Of a stretch of 38,159 nt of DNA, positions 37,686-38,159 are shown piece by piece. The first letter of the stretch is position 1. Every line of letters starts with the position of its first letter. The stretch spans positions 1-38,159 of the forward strand of contig AKKQ01000013.1 in NCBI GenBank assembly GCA_000276965.1, read 5' to 3'. A program made the translations under genes and the position numbers. The stretch comes from Thiovulum sp. ES (lineage in GTDB: Bacteria; Campylobacterota; Campylobacteria; Campylobacterales; Thiovulaceae). The notes beneath the pieces are model-generated. The model was given only the letters and a program-made list of their open reading frames with translations, was not told the DNA's origin and did not search any database.

Positions 37686-38159
37686 TAATAAAATACTTAA
37701 TATTTCCATTTGCATTCGTATTTTTTTTTTCTTGTAGTGAAAAAAATAAAATTACCCAAATAGCTCAAACAGACAACTTCAGTATTATAGGAATTTATGA
37801 TGTTGATGTTGAAAACAAAGATATCATAAATAATATTTTATACTCCACACTTTTTTCTACTGAAATTGCACTAATAATGTATAATCCTCTATGGCTTATT
37901 CCTAGTGCAATTAGCTTATATTATTTAAAAAACAACTTTTTAGAATTACACTCTCTATCTTTAGAAGACTTAGAAAATATGGAAAATAAATTCAATAAAG
38001 AAAAACTTCTTTTTATAAATTCAAGTTTGATAAAACTTGACAAAAGATACAAAGACACTAGAAAACTTAAATATAAAAAGTTATCTTTTAAAAAAATAAT
38101 ATTAGAAAATAATTTAGATTATGGAATAGTTGCTTTAATTGATACAAACTCAACTTCGT
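37682..38159 (+). CDS. putative lipoprotein, partial (runs off the window)
   Basis: The ATG at 37682 overlaps the TGA of the preceding frame (ATGA), so it is translationally coupled to it. The frame is open to the window end: 159 codons without stop. The start MIIKYLIFPFAFVFFFSCSE is a lipoprotein signal with Cys18. A hydrophobic segment at about 63-81 (EIALIMYNPLWLIPSAISL) may be a membrane helix; the rest is Lys/Leu/Asn-rich. A T10 run (37721-37730) lies in the signal-peptide codons and is in frame here. Position directly after a bacteriocin-like gene suggests an immunity or accessory role. Confidence 0.65.
   Translation, partial: MIIKYLIFPFAFVFFFSCSEKNKITQIAQTDNFSIIGIYDVDVENKDIINNILYSTLFSTEIALIMYNPLWLIPSAISLYYLKNNFLELHSLSLEDLENMENKFNKEKLLFINSSLIKLDKRYKDTRKLKYKKLSFKKIILENNLDYGIVALIDTNSTS

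Overview
This AT-rich window looks like the chromosome of a member of the Campylobacterota (a Sulfurimonas/Sulfurovum/Thiovulum-like organism). The evidence is the four-gene pyruvate:ferredoxin oxidoreductase cluster, the compact envelope run tatD-mltD-rlpA-hisB-lptC-lptA-tolB-pal-cpoB, a stand-alone fliL, frequent TTG and GTG starts, and many overlapping genes. The genus cannot be fixed from the sequence alone. No rRNA, tRNA or CRISPR array was seen.

Layout. (1) 1-4757, accessory: a small HTH-like ORF, a DUF262/DUF1524 predicted defence nuclease, and a decayed beta-propeller (SBBP-repeat) surface protein gene. The decayed gene has a 1-nt frame break at a T9 tract, an in-frame TAG in place of a conserved Trp codon, and a hairpin-rich insertion (about 3883-4260). 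(2) 4759-10010: YqeY-like protein, a CopD-like membrane protein, then a minus-strand run of hemN, an SH3b membrane protein, plsC, gspG and a second pseudopilin. (3) 10219-13394: porCDAB. (4) 13491-16868: kdsB-maf-yidD facing uppS and a three-gene STAS/STAS/HATPase module resembling a minimal stressosome output. (5) 16987-25138: envelope maintenance genes (TatD, MltD, RlpA, HisB, LptC, LptA, TolB, Pal, CpoB) ending in a GNAT of the N-acetylglutamate synthase type. (6) 25163-27407, minus: pseudopilin, two tandem rhodaneses and a predicted glycosyltransferase-like protein. (7) 27508-35759: fliL, a small membrane protein, a 1988-residue secreted repeat protein with seven 45-bp tandem repeats, a small conserved protein, and mnmA. 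(8) 35928-38159, accessory: a KilA-N protein and an HTH protein separated by an inverted repeat, then a bacteriocin-like precursor broken by a 1-nt frame offset and coupled by ATGA to a lipoprotein that runs off the window.

The most striking signal is not a gene. The 9-mer GATGAGGTC (extended consensus CGATGAGGTCG) occurs 23 times exactly on the two strands, where chance predicts well under one. It lies inside genes of unrelated function, in both orientations and in three reading-frame contexts (Asp-Glu-Val, Asp-Leu-Ile, Thr-Ser-Ser), so it is selected as DNA and not as protein. It behaves like a DNA uptake sequence; a Chi-like or other chromosome-maintenance motif is the main alternative. 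It is absent from the last 2.1 kb, which looks recently acquired.
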